A stretch of 42,725 nucleotides of DNA from JBBIUS01 sp037440105 (GCA_037440105.1 JBBIUS010000005.1:1-42725); one strand, 5' to 3'. Positions 1 to 6,370 are shown, numbered from the stretch's first letter. The notes: generated by a model not told the origin, from the sequence alone. Numbers and translations: made by a program.

Positions 1-2
1 TC

Positions 3-176
3 AAGAAATCTAATGACGACGAACGAGCGATTTTTTTAAAAAACAACAAAATAAATTACATTTTCTACGGTCCGGAAGAAAAAGCCTTTAAAAATTTTAG
101 CCCTGATGAGGCCGAATATTTAGAAAAAGTTTATCAAAATAATGAAGTGGCGATTTATAAAGTGACAGCGCCTTAG
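3..176 (+). CDS. C-terminal end of a membrane protein (partial)
   Basis: The window opens inside a gene read in the frame that ends at the TAG at 174-176; about 57 residues remain. The tail reads INYIFYGPEEKAF and later VYQNNEVAIYKV. That pattern, a soluble tail with a YGP motif and a final VAIYKV strand, resembles the C-termini of large multi-pass glycosyltransferase-like or YfhO-like proteins of CPR bacteria. The assignment is inference from this short tail. A hairpin (TGACAG, GCCTT / AAGGC, CTGTCA; 163-189) spans the stop codon but has no T run. A GtrA-like gene follows on the same strand, which fits a surface-polysaccharide or lipid-linked sugar context. Confidence 0.5.
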   Translation, partial: KKSNDDERAIFLKNNKINYIFYGPEEKAFKNFSPDEAEYLEKVYQNNEVAIYKVTAP

Positions 177-245
177 CAAGGCACTGTCATCCCCAGCGTA
201 GCGATGGATTTCGTTTATGCATAGATCGCCAATTTACATTAGAAT

Positions 246-692
246 ATGAAAATTCCTGTTTTCGTAACAAAAATTTTTAAACTCAGTGAGCCGCAGACTT
301 TTTTGAAGTTTTTTGTCGTTGGTTTTTTGGGCTTTATAATTAATGTCTTAGGTCTTCGCATTTTGGTAGAAAATTTTTATTTTCATCCTTCTTTGGCAAA
401 TGTTATTGCCGCGGAAATGGCGATTATTTCAAATTTTATATTTAATAACGCTTGGACATTTAATAGAAGAAAAATCACAAATCCTTTTAAAATTTTTTAT
501 AAATTTTCTCTTTTTAACGCAACTTCAGCTTTTGGGGTAATTTTTATCCAAACAGGGATAATTCATCTTGGTGTGACAGTTTTTGGCAAATCTTTGTACA
601 TGTTTTATTTTTTAATTGGCACTGCCCTTCTTTTAATTTGGAATTTTACAATCTACAGTAAAATTATTTGGAGGTATGGGAAGATAGATTAG
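246..692 (+). CDS. GtrA-like small membrane protein
   Basis: A 148-residue protein with four hydrophobic segments, roughly residues 20-42, 50-72, 85-110 and 118-142. The N-terminal stretch FLKFFVVGFLGFIINVLGLR and the motif SNFIFNNAWTF match the GtrA/DPMS-flippase family, in which the first two helices are joined by a short loop ending in N-x-x-W-T-F. GtrA-type proteins are thought to move or help use polyprenyl-phosphate-linked sugars at the membrane. Length and topology are normal for the family. It lies 69 bp downstream of another membrane-protein gene on the same strand and may share its transcript. The specific sugar cannot be read from the sequence. Confidence 0.8.
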   Translation: MKIPVFVTKIFKLSEPQTFLKFFVVGFLGFIINVLGLRILVENFYFHPSLANVIAAEMAIISNFIFNNAWTFNRRKITNPFKIFYKFSLFNATSAFGVIFIQTGIIHLGVTVFGKSLYMFYFLIGTALLLIWNFTIYSKIIWRYGKID

Positions 693-762
693 ATGAACTG
701 AAATATAAAGCACTTAGTAGGAGAGCGGTTCTTTTTAGAGGGTTATTTTTTGTCAAAAATGC

Positions 763-791
763 TTGACAAAAATTAATTTTTGTGCTTTAAT
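763..791 (+). promoter_or_regulatory. Promoter of the first lipoprotein gene
   Basis: TTGACA (763-768), 17-nt spacer ending in TGC, then TTTAAT (786-791): a perfect -35 with an extended -10. A strong Shine-Dalgarno GAGGAGGG follows, 4 nt before the ATG at 818. The first 19 nt nearly match the promoter at 3021 (TTGACAAAAATT then A or G, then ATTTTT). Confidence 0.75.
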
Positions 792-817
792 TAAAAATAT
801 AACTTGAGGAGGGAATA

Positions 818-1294
818 ATGAAAAAAATTTTGGCTTTGGCCTTAGCCTTTCTTGCGAGCGGGTGCTCGTTGGTTTCTTTGGCCACTGTCCCGCCGCCTGG
901 GGTGGCCTATGTCAGAGACCCTGAAGTTCTCCCGGATCAGCCCCGTTGGGAAGATCCACGGCACATTATGTTGATCAACAACACGTCCTTTTATATAAAA
1001 GTACGTGTTAATGGCAGGCAGCTTGTTTTCAGAGAATTCGTCCGTAAGATGCCAGACACCTACTATTTGGCGCCTGGCAGGGTAGCAAATTTTTTACTCT
1101 CAAGAGAAGACGACCTTGTTGAAACAAAGGTTAATCGATCAGGCTGGCGGTACACTGCGTCAGACCCTGGACCAATCCAGATTGAATATCAAGGATTTAT
1201 GGCGCCAGATTTTCTGACGCCTCTTGTGAGGGGGGAGCAGACAATAAGGATTAACTGGCACAGTAAGCGCCAGGAGGTAAAACTTAATTTCTAG
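818..1294 (+). CDS. Putative lipoprotein, paralogue of the one at 3492
   Basis: 158 residues. The N-terminus (MKKILALALAFLASGC) is a lipoprotein signal with lipobox ASGC, so the mature protein should be lipid-anchored on the outer face of the membrane. The rest is a small probably beta-rich domain containing NNTSFYIKVRVNGRQLVF and, later, PGPIQIEYQGFMAPDF. The protein at 3492 has the same two blocks (TNDTKFFLKVRMNGREMIF; YGPVVIEATGFLPPNY), so the two are paralogues with diverged N-terminal regions. No known family recognised. The gene stands alone between its own promoter and terminator and is visibly richer in G+C than neighbouring housekeeping genes, which hints at transfer. Confidence 0.75.
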   Translation: MKKILALALAFLASGCSLVSLATVPPPGVAYVRDPEVLPDQPRWEDPRHIMLINNTSFYIKVRVNGRQLVFREFVRKMPDTYYLAPGRVANFLLSREDDLVETKVNRSGWRYTASDPGPIQIEYQGFMAPDFLTPLVRGEQTIRINWHSKRQEVKLNF

Positions 1295-1320
1295 ACCTAG
1301 TAAAACTAGGTCTTTTTTAT
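1293..1320 (+). terminator. Intrinsic terminator
   Basis: AGACCTAG, loop TAAAA, CTAGGTCT, then T6. The hairpin overlaps the stop codon of the upstream lipoprotein gene. Confidence 0.9.
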
Positions 1321-1400
1321 ATTAAAGTGAAAAAATTTTGAAATAAATTTTATAAAAACAGGATATTTTAATTTCCCGTTGGCAAAAATCAAAAAAACTC

Positions 1401-1429
1401 TTGACAAAGAATAACTATTTTGTTAAGGT
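1401..1429 (+). promoter_or_regulatory. Promoter of the gene at 1471
   Basis: TTGACA (1401-1406), 17-nt spacer ending in TGT, then TAAGGT. Perfect -35 and extended -10 with a weak hexamer, the same architecture as the other lipoprotein-type promoters here. Confidence 0.6.
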
Positions 1430-1470
1430 AATTTATCTCGTTCTTTTAATAAATTCAACGGAGGTGAAAA

Positions 1471-1899
1471 TTGTTGTCTAAAGAAGAAAGGGCAATGGAG
1501 GCAATAGCAGAAGCCATTGCGGCTTTTGACGCCTCCAATCCTATTTTAGTGGAATTCTTTAAAAGGGTTCTCCACGATCCTCTAATTCTTCAAAAGGAAG
1601 GTGTACTTGCTTGTCTGCTTATCATCGCAGAAGAACTTGACTTGCCCTTGCTTATCAGCCAAGAGAGCTACAAAGAGGCGCTGCAAAAAATGGAAGAAAT
1701 GGGCATTGAGCTTTATGCCCAAGAAGTTCACCTTCTAATAGAAAAAATTGGACAAGACAAACCTCTTGAGCATGTGGCCCGGATTGCTTTAGCAACATCC
1801 GGCGAGGAGAAAGAAGGAAGGAGGGTGCGAGAGTATTTCGGCGCCATGCTTTACATGATCAGGTTTGAGCGCCAGAGAGAGGCAACGAGCACAAAATAA
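1471..1899 (+). CDS. Hypothetical helical protein, TTG start
   Basis: 142 residues, no signal peptide and no clear membrane segment; sequence is mostly predicted helix (repeated EAIAEAI, LLIIAEELDLPLL, LLIEKIGQ). Two in-frame TTG codons at 1471 and 1474 follow a GGAGGTG Shine-Dalgarno (1460-1466), so a TTG start is likely; no ATG with a ribosome site is nearby until codon 9. I recognise no family. Own promoter upstream and own terminator downstream make it a single-gene unit in the accessory block with the lipoproteins, and its composition is like theirs. Function unknown. Confidence 0.65.
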   Translation: MLSKEERAMEAIAEAIAAFDASNPILVEFFKRVLHDPLILQKEGVLACLLIIAEELDLPLLISQESYKEALQKMEEMGIELYAQEVHLLIEKIGQDKPLEHVARIALATSGEEKEGRRVREYFGAMLYMIRFERQREATSTK

Positions 1900-1902
1900 A
1901 CG

Positions 1903-1934
1903 CACCCTACCGATTTGGCAGGGTGTATTTTTAT
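1903..1934 (+). terminator. Intrinsic terminator
   Basis: CACCCT, 11-nt loop, AGGGTG, then TATTTTTATT. Directly after the stop of the gene at 1471. Confidence 0.85.
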
Positions 1935-1950
1935 TAAAGACAAAATTTTA

Positions 1951-2394
1951 TTAGGCAGCTTTTCTTTCTTTTCTGTACACTTGAATTTCTCTTTCAATCA
2001 TTTTTTCTACTCCTTTTTCAAGGTTTTCTGGAGAAGCGCCCATCACGCCTTTTTTTAGCCCCTCTAATCTAACTTTTACTGTTTGTTCCATAAGACGTTT
2101 TAGTTCCTCGCGTCTACTTTCTTTTACCCGTGGAGAAACTTTTTCCGATAAAACTTTTCCAATTTTTTCTGCTATTTTATCTCTCTCAGCCGGCTCCTTT
2201 AATTTTAATAACATTGCTTCGCGCGTTGCTATTCCTTGAATAACATTTTCGATTCTTTGATCTAAATAGCGAGAGATATTTTCACGGCTTGAATCTTCTA
2301 ATAAATCTTCAGGAGTAAGCAAGACTTGCTCTTCTTCAAATTGTTGAGCCGTTTTTTCTAATTCTTTTTCTAATTCTGGCGGTCGTTCTGGCAT
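1951..2394 (-). CDS. Hypothetical charged coiled-coil protein
   Basis: 147 residues, very rich in Glu, Lys and Arg, with no signal peptide or membrane segment; the pattern of hydrophobic positions suggests long amphipathic helices throughout. It begins MPERPPELEKELEKTAQQ and ends YRKERKAA. The ATG at 2394 lacks a Shine-Dalgarno but has a good promoter 29-57 nt upstream (2423-2451). No family recognised. Transcribed toward the hypothetical gene at 1471, so the two converge over the region 1900-1950. Composition matches the AT-rich housekeeping genes rather than the lipoproteins. Confidence 0.65.
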   Translation of the reverse strand: MPERPPELEKELEKTAQQFEEEQVLLTPEDLLEDSSRENISRYLDQRIENVIQGIATREAMLLKLKEPAERDKIAEKIGKVLSEKVSPRVKESRREELKRLMEQTVKVRLEGLKKGVMGASPENLEKGVEKMIEREIQVYRKERKAA

Positions 2395-2422
2395 ATTTTT
2401 GTTTAATTATTTATTATTTAAA

Positions 2423-2451
2423 ATAATACTATAATCTAGAGTCTTTGTCAA
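2423..2451 (-). promoter_or_regulatory. Promoter of the 2394 gene with upstream TGTACA box
   Basis: On the minus strand TTGACA (plus 2446-2451), 17-nt spacer, TATTAT (plus 2423-2428). Just upstream of the -35 lies TTAACTGTACA; the same block stands upstream of the rbfA -35 near 27530. Confidence 0.65.
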
Positions 2452-2474
2452 ATTATGTACAGTTAACACATACC

Positions 2475-2520
2475 GCAGAAGAAATTCTTCTGCAATTTTA
2501 TGCAGAAGAATTTCTTCTGC
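2475..2520. repeat. Nested palindrome pair
   Basis: Two 19-nt arms, GCAGAAGAAATTCTTCTGC (2475-2493) and its exact reverse complement (2502-2520), separated by AATTTTAT. Each arm is itself almost a perfect palindrome, so several hairpin or cruciform forms are possible. It lies at the left shoulder of the transposon remnant. Confidence 0.9.
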
Positions 2521-2536
2521 ATCTCTCTCTGCAAAA

Positions 2537-3008
2537 GATGAGATACATCGGTAACACCCATAAAGTGCCAGATTTGGTATAATAGGGGTAAGACTTATTA
2601 CCTAAATGTATCTCATCCTATGACTAATTTTAACCAAAAACCTCAAAAATGGCTATTCAATGCCAAAGCGCCTCTTGATTTAGACCCTTCGCTTCTTCTA
2701 AAACCAATCAAACTCCTCGACAAATATGAACGCTGGCGAAGAGTGGCCAAGATCCTCAAAATCTCAAAGAAAGCTCAACTAAGGTTAGAGTGGATTATCT
2801 ACTACTTTCAAGGTTACAATGTTAGAGAGACAGCCCGTCATTTTGGCATCCATGAATTTATTGCTCTGGGCAATTTCCATTCAGATGCCAAAATCTTTAA
2901 CCAAAAACTCACTGAATGGCTCATCGAATACAATTTTAAAAGACCGCATGAAGCCCTAGGATACAAAACACCTTTCGAATACTCAAAAGTGTTACCGATA
3001 TACTCATC
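2537..3008 (+). mobile_element. Internally deleted IS481/IS3-like element
   Basis: Imperfect terminal inverted repeats: left at 2537-2557 (GATGAG then ATACATCGGTAACAC), right at 2989-3008, which in reverse complement reads GATGAGTATATCGGTAACAC. They differ by one substitution and a few positions near a 1-nt gap. The element holds only a shortened transposase gene. The outer 12 nt of the left repeat recur inverted at 2606-2617, just before the transposase start, which could let transposase bind its own promoter. At about 470 bp it is MITE-like: probably immobile alone but mobilisable by a full-length relative. Confidence 0.7.
2578..2583 (+). promoter_or_regulatory. Extended -10 of the remnant transposase
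   Basis: TGG followed by TATAAT, with no good -35; 37 nt before the ATG at 2620. Confidence 0.45.
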
Positions 3009-3024
3009 ATGTACAAGCTCTTGA
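2620..3024 (+). pseudogene. Transposase with the catalytic core deleted
   Basis: 134 residues where an IS481/IS3-group transposase would have about 300 or more. Residues 30-75 form the N-terminal helix-turn-helix region (RVAKILKISKKAQ, then NVRETARHFGIH). This passes straight into the extreme C-terminal tail typical of DDE transposases (TEWLIEYNFKRPHEALGYKT and PFEY). The whole DDE catalytic domain between them is missing, with the deletion joint near residue 76-80. The frame is open across the joint. The last codons run out of the right terminal repeat, and the TGA stop at 3022-3024 lies inside the -35 box of the next gene. A DNA-binding-only product could act as a repressor of relatives; that is inference. 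Confidence 0.75.
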
Positions 3025-3050
3025 CAAAAATTGATTTTTAGGTCAAGATA
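3021..3050 (+). promoter_or_regulatory. Promoter of the lipoprotein pair at 3088-3965
   Basis: TTGACA (3021-3026), 17 nt, CAAGAT, or alternatively TAAAAT at 3049-3054. The -35 starts 12 nt after the transposon end. A 5'-leader hairpin follows (ATCCTTA 3055-3061 / TAAGGAT 3067-3073), then GGAGGAG ahead of the ATG at 3088. Confidence 0.65.
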
Positions 3051-3087
3051 AAATATCCTTAAATAATAAGGATAAAAGGAGGAGAAA

Positions 3088-3495
3088 ATGAAAAGGTGGT
3101 TCATTCTAATTTTTGTTCTTCTGAGTTTGAGTTGCAAGTCCACGCTCAAGCTCAATCTCAAGTCCGGCGACAAAGAAATTATGACTTATGACAGAAGTGG
3201 ACTTGGGGTAGAGTCGCCTTATGAGGTGGCTGCGGCGTCCTGGATGCTCGCTTACGCAGAAGCGATGAGCGAGGCGGTCAAAAAAGACCCGCGGAACATC
3301 ATTTTGTACCAAGGATGGTATGGATACAGCGGATACGGGTTCACAGACCCGTGTTACTATTACCCCGTGGGGCAGTGTCCTCCGGAGGTAATGAAGCAGA
3401 GCATTTTCTTCCCTCCCCCAAAAGAGGAAAAAAGTGAAGGGAAGAAAGAAGCCGCGCCTGCTAAATCCACTAAAGATTCAGGAGGTGCAAAATGA
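3088..3495 (+). CDS. Putative lipoprotein, first of a coupled pair
   Basis: 135 residues. The signal MKRWFILIFVLLSLSC has lipobox SLSC. The mature part has a Gly/Tyr-rich stretch (GWYGYSGYGF) with two Cys (DPCYYY, GQCPPE), a Pro-rich region, and a Lys/Glu/Ala-rich tail likely to be flexible. Strong GGAGGAG ribosome site. The last four bases overlap the next gene (ATGA, 3492-3495), so translation of the second protein is probably coupled and the two lipoproteins may be partners. No family recognised. G+C-richer than its surroundings. Confidence 0.75.
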   Translation: MKRWFILIFVLLSLSCKSTLKLNLKSGDKEIMTYDRSGLGVESPYEVAAASWMLAYAEAMSEAVKKDPRNIILYQGWYGYSGYGFTDPCYYYPVGQCPPEVMKQSIFFPPPKEEKSEGKKEAAPAKSTKDSGGAK

Positions 3496-3965
3496 AGTAT
3501 CTTTTCGCCTTCTGTGTAATCTGGGTGGGCTGCGGGCCAATTTATTCGCATTCTGCTCCGCCGCCGGTTGGTGCGCCAATTGCTCCTGGACCAATGGCTG
3601 GGCAGGCGTTTGCGCCCATGCCGCCTCAGCATGTGGGGTTCTTGCACGGTTTCCCGCGACGATGGGAGGTGAGGCGGTGGGCATTAACTAATGACACTAA
3701 ATTTTTCCTCAAAGTGCGGATGAACGGCCGGGAGATGATTTTTTTGGACAACAATGTTCAAGTCCCCCATCTTCCTCCTTACACCACCGTAGATTTCGTT
3801 GTCTCTGAGTATGGTCCTGTTGTGATTGAGGCAACTGGGTTTTTGCCGCCGAACTACGCAAATCCAGTAGTCCGATGCAAAGTGGGGGCAAAAATTGATC
3901 CCCTTACTGGAGGAAGCTGGAAGAGTCTTTGTGTCTCGCCAATTTCCTGTCGGTCTACTCATTAA
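3492..3965 (+). CDS. Putative lipoprotein, paralogue of the one at 818
   Basis: 157 residues. Signal MKYLFAFCVIWVGC with lipobox WVGC, then a Pro/Ala-rich linker (residues 20-55), then a domain sharing TNDTKFFLKVRMNGREMIF and YGPVVIEATGFLPPNY with the lipoprotein at 818. It therefore belongs to the same uncharacterised family; the linker and C-terminus differ, and this copy has two Cys near the C-terminus. It starts at the ATG overlapping the TGA of the preceding gene, with AGGAGG nine bases upstream inside that gene. A terminator follows at 3973. Function unknown; surface display is inferred from the lipobox. Confidence 0.75.
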   Translation: MKYLFAFCVIWVGCGPIYSHSAPPPVGAPIAPGPMAGQAFAPMPPQHVGFLHGFPRRWEVRRWALTNDTKFFLKVRMNGREMIFLDNNVQVPHLPPYTTVDFVVSEYGPVVIEATGFLPPNYANPVVRCKVGAKIDPLTGGSWKSLCVSPISCRSTH

Positions 3966-3972
3966 AGAAGGT

Positions 3973-4016
3973 AAAAGAGGAGTCCTTGCGCTTGCGCTGG
4001 ACTCTTTTTATTTTTT
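3973..4016 (+). terminator. Intrinsic terminator
   Basis: AAGAGGAGTCC, 13-nt loop with tandem TTGCGC, GGACTC, then T5ATTTTTT. Confidence 0.85.
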
Positions 4017-4029
4017 GCTGCAGCGAACA

Positions 4030-4066
4030 AATAAAAAACCATACTGTTTATTTCAGTATGGTTAAA
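4030..4066 (-). terminator. Terminator of the pilin cluster
   Basis: AACCATACTG / CAGTATGGTT with a 7-nt loop; on the minus strand a TTTTTTATTT tract follows. It lies 40 nt after the stop of the last pilin gene. Confidence 0.85.
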
Positions 4067-4105
4067 AGATTTTAAAGGCGATTTTGGAAACTAAGTTTCT
4101 TGGGT

Positions 4106-4516
4106 TCAAATTTGCATAAGTTGTTGAATAACAAAAGCGGAAATGGCGTAAGAAGCAATAATAATGATTAGGCCGATCACCCCATTTTTTATCCAGGTCC
4201 TTGCTTTTGTAACTTGTTCTTCATTTCCTCCGGCTGTCATCCAAAGAAATCCGCCGTAAAGGATGACAAGAAATAAGATAATGCCAACAAAACTTAGAGC
4301 AAGTTGAATAATTTTCCCAATATAGGTAATAAGGGTTTCTTCTGTTACTTCTCTACCCGGACCAATCCCTGGCGCTGCTTCTCTAAGAGTTTCGAGAGGG
4401 ATTGGTTCTGCCGGCCAGCCCCCTGTTTCTTCGGCTTTGCTTTGGTTAGAATTTAAAGTAAAAAAATTTAAAATTAAGAGTGAAATAAAGAAAAGTACGA
4501 GAATTTTTTTTATCAT
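4106..4516 (-). CDS. T4SS-type pilin paralogue 1 (last in cluster)
   Basis: 136 residues: signal peptide (about 1-28), a variable extracellular stretch (30-65), then two membrane helices. The first helix ends in VILYGGFLWMTAGGNEEQV and the second is NGVIGLIIIIASYAISAF. The YGGFLWMTAGGN hinge followed by a basic loop is the signature of the small T4SS pilin (VirB2/TrbC-like) family common in CPR bacteria. Such proteins form the shaft of conjugation-like pili. It is transcribed last of seven paralogues on the minus strand, 32 bp after paralogue 2, and followed by a terminator. No other T4SS gene lies in the window. Confidence 0.85.
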   Translation of the reverse strand: MIKKILVLFFISLLILNFFTLNSNQSKAEETGGWPAEPIPLETLREAAPGIGPGREVTEETLITYIGKIIQLALSFVGIILFLVILYGGFLWMTAGGNEEQVTKARTWIKNGVIGLIIIIASYAISAFVIQQLMQI

Positions 4517-4548
4517 ATGTGAAGATTGTCTTAATTTTTGTTTATTCC

Positions 4549-5031
4549 TTATCTTATGTCTAAAATCCCTTCTTGTTCTTGTTCTGGCGGAGATTGTTGT
4601 TCTAATATTCCCTCTTCTTCATATGAAATTTCTTCAAGTTTACTAGTAATGAAATAAGAAATGGCATAAGCAGAAAGAGCTAAAATAAGACCGATGACTC
4701 CATTTTTGATAATTTTTTTTGCTTTTCCCACTTGTTCCTCGTTTCCCCCGGCTGTCATCCAAAGAAATCCGCCGTAGACAAGAAGAATAAAAAAAATTAG
4801 GCCAATAAAAGAAAGAGCGATGCTAATGATTTGGCCGATCATTTTTGGTAAATTTGTTTTAACTCCTGGCGTGGGATATCCAATTTGGCCTGTTTTGTGC
4901 ATTTGTTCTAGAACTTCATTTTTCAACGAATCTGGTTTTCCTACTTGAGCCAAAGAGGCGAATGAAAAAGAAAAGAACAAAACAAGTAAAAAAAATATTG
5001 AGGAAATTTTAATTTTCATAACAGGCCGCAT
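4549..5031 (-). CDS. T4SS-type pilin paralogue 2
   Basis: 160 residues, longer than its siblings because of a Glu/Gln/Pro-rich C-terminal tail of about 28 residues (YEEEGILEQQSPPEQEQEG). It has a signal peptide, a short variable stretch, and two helices with LVYGGFLWMTAGGNEEQV between them. Only 3 bp separate it from paralogue 3, so the two are surely co-transcribed. The first ATG (MRPVMKI) and a second at codon 5 are both possible starts. The acidic tail would lie on the side opposite the hinge and could mark this copy for a different position or partner; that is inference. Confidence 0.85.
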   Translation of the reverse strand: MRPVMKIKISSIFFLLVLFFSFSFASLAQVGKPDSLKNEVLEQMHKTGQIGYPTPGVKTNLPKMIGQIISIALSFIGLIFFILLVYGGFLWMTAGGNEEQVGKAKKIIKNGVIGLILALSAYAISYFITSKLEEISYEEEGILEQQSPPEQEQEGILDIR

Positions 5032-5034
5032 TTG

Positions 5035-5448
5035 TTATTGCGTGATTCTGAGTAAGGTATACGTAATGTAATAAGAAATAGCGTAAGCCGTGATTACAAT
5101 AATCAAACCAATTGTTGCTTGAGTAATTAAACTTTTTGCTTTCGTAACTTTTTCTTCGTTTCCTCCGGCTGTCATCCACATAAAGCCACCGTAGAGAATT
5201 AAAATGAAAAAAATAAGACCGATAAAGCCTAAAACTTCTTGAATAATTTTTCCAATTATGGTTGGAATTGAAATTTCAGATGTTTTTAAACCAGCCTTAT
5301 TGGCCGCCTCTTCCAGTCCAGTGCCCTGAGCAAGAGTATAATTGACAGATAAAATGGTGCACAGAGTAAATAATAAAAAAAGAATAGTAAAAAATTTTAT
5401 TCTAAAAGATAAGTTATTTTTAATTTTTACAAAATTTTTAACTTGCAT
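5035..5448 (-). CDS. T4SS-type pilin paralogue 3
   Basis: 137 residues. An extended basic N-terminus (MQVKNFVKIKNN) precedes the signal helix (about 16-40). Next come a variable stretch and two helices around ILYGGFMWMTAGGNEEKV and ATIGLIIVITAYAISYY. Same family and topology as its neighbours. It is 3 bp upstream of paralogue 2 and 79 bp after paralogue 4, with a perfect 16-bp hairpin in that gap (5480-5516). Confidence 0.85.
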   Translation of the reverse strand: MQVKNFVKIKNNLSFRIKFFTILFLLFTLCTILSVNYTLAQGTGLEEAANKAGLKTSEISIPTIIGKIIQEVLGFIGLIFFILILYGGFMWMTAGGNEEKVTKAKSLITQATIGLIIVITAYAISYYITYTLLRITQ

Positions 5449-5479
5449 TTTATAAAAGGCAAAAATACAAAAACGCCTG

Positions 5480-5516
5480 TTTTTCTTAGGCGCGCTAATT
5501 GCGCGCCTAAGAAAAA
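5480..5516. repeat. Perfect 16-bp hairpin between pilin genes
   Basis: TTTTTCTTAGGCGCGC (5480-5495), loop TAATT, exact complement (5501-5516). Neither strand has a T run after the stem, so it is not a standard terminator. It could be an mRNA processing or stability element inside the pilin operon. Confidence 0.9.
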
Positions 5517-5527
5517 TTAGATTTATT

Positions 5528-5899
5528 TTATGGTTGGTTAGCTACTGAGATAAGGGCCTGGACAACGTATCTAGCAATTGCCCAAGACATAATGATAATT
5601 ACTAAGCCAATAATACCTGCCGCAAGAATTTGTTTTGCTTTCGTAACTCTTTCTTCATTTCCTCCAGCTGTCATCCACATAAAACCACCGTAGAGAACAA
5701 TAATCACTGCAATAATTCCTAAAAATCCCAAGGCAACATTAATAATTCTGGCTGCTACTTCACGAGGATCTCGGGTTGGCAATTGAATTTGGTTTGAGAT
5801 AATGTTAAGGCCTAAATCATTTGTTATTTGAGCCAAGGTTGGCATAGCTACTGCTAAAAGCGCCAAACAAACAAGGCTGATTAAAATTTTCTTTTTCAT
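5528..5899 (-). CDS. T4SS-type pilin paralogue 4
   Basis: 123 residues: signal peptide with a likely cleavage after TLAQ, a short variable segment, then two helices around VLYGGFMWMTAGGNEERV and GIIGLVIIIMSWAIARY. A real Shine-Dalgarno (AAAGGGGGTGG) precedes the ATG, unlike several neighbours. A four-helix-bundle cassette bounded by heptamer arrays is inserted between it and paralogue 5, so the ancestral pilin operon was probably continuous here. Confidence 0.85.
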   Translation of the reverse strand: MKKKILISLVCLALLAVAMPTLAQITNDLGLNIISNQIQLPTRDPREVAARIINVALGFLGIIAVIIVLYGGFMWMTAGGNEERVTKAKQILAAGIIGLVIIIMSWAIARYVVQALISVANQP

Positions 5900-5920
5900 T
5901 TTTCCACCCCCTTTCTGTTT

Positions 5921-5953
5921 TAACTGTTAACAGTTAACAAATTAACAGTTAAC
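5921..5953. repeat. Heptamer array, distal side of four-helix cassette
   Basis: Imperfect 7-nt units of the type TAACTGT / TAACAGT, beginning with the palindrome TAACTGTTAACAGTTA. It overlaps the stop codon of the four-helix-bundle gene. Units are inverted relative to the array at 6311-6370. Confidence 0.85.
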
Positions 5954-6310
5954 TTTTTTAAGTTTTTTTGATAACCCTCCTAATTGTTTAGCAATAGATT
6001 CGTTCATTAGAACTAATTCGTCAAATTTCTGCTTTGTGATTAATTGAGTCTCATACGCCAATTCAAGGCAATCTACAACTTCATTTACTGATCCAAGCGC
6101 GCTTTGGATATATCGATTAAAATCTTTGTCCGATTCCTTCGCTGATCCTTCAGCGATATTTAAAATTATTGAAAGTGCTGCTCTTCTCAATTGTGAAGTT
6201 AATTCAAAATCAAAAATTTTTGGAAAACTTTTTGCAGTTTTTAAAATTATTTTATAAAACTCTTTTGCGTCTTGGTAGACCTTGAAATCCAAAAATCTAA
6301 AAGTCCTCAT
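5942..6310 (-). CDS. Four-helix-bundle (S23/IVS-type) protein in a repeat-bounded cassette
   Basis: 122 residues from the ATG at 6310, chosen because codons further upstream lie in the repeat array. It has the four-helix-bundle (TIGR02436-like, S23) pattern: FKVYQDAKEFYK at the N-terminus, LTSQLRRAALSIILNIAEG, then ALGSVNEVVDCLELA. The family is known from ORFs inside 23S rRNA intervening sequences and is related in fold to Avd of diversity-generating retroelements. No reverse transcriptase is present here. The gene is bracketed by heptamer arrays at 5921-5953 and 6311-6370, and the cassette lies between two pilin genes. No ribosome site is visible. The molecular role is unknown; RNA or DNA binding is plausible from the fold. 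Confidence 0.85.
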   Translation of the reverse strand: MRTFRFLDFKVYQDAKEFYKIILKTAKSFPKIFDFELTSQLRRAALSIILNIAEGSAKESDKDFNRYIQSALGSVNEVVDCLELAYETQLITKQKFDELVLMNESIAKQLGGLSKKLKKVNC

Positions 6311-6370
6311 GTTAACTGTCAACTGTTAACTGTCAGCTGTTAACTGTTAACTGTCAGCTGTTAACTGTTA
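6311..6370. repeat. Heptamer array, proximal side of four-helix cassette
   Basis: Eight and a half consecutive 7-nt units: GTTAACT, GTCAACT, GTTAACT, GTCAGCT, GTTAACT, GTTAACT, GTCAGCT, GTTAACT, GTTA. It runs from the start codon of the four-helix gene to the stop of pilin paralogue 5. Confidence 0.95.

Noticed and set aside
2455..3015. ATGTACA direct repeats (2455-2461, 3009-3015) as target duplication of the transposon
   Set aside because: The right copy touches the right terminal repeat but the left copy is 75 bp from the left one, so they are not a simple target duplication.
3106..3962. Overlapping frames on both strands across the lipoprotein pair
   Set aside because: G+C-rich shadows; only the 3088 and 3492 frames have signal peptides and ribosome sites.
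5942..6310. Diversity-generating retroelement because of the Avd-like fold
   Set aside because: No reverse transcriptase, template repeat or variable repeat pair is visible.
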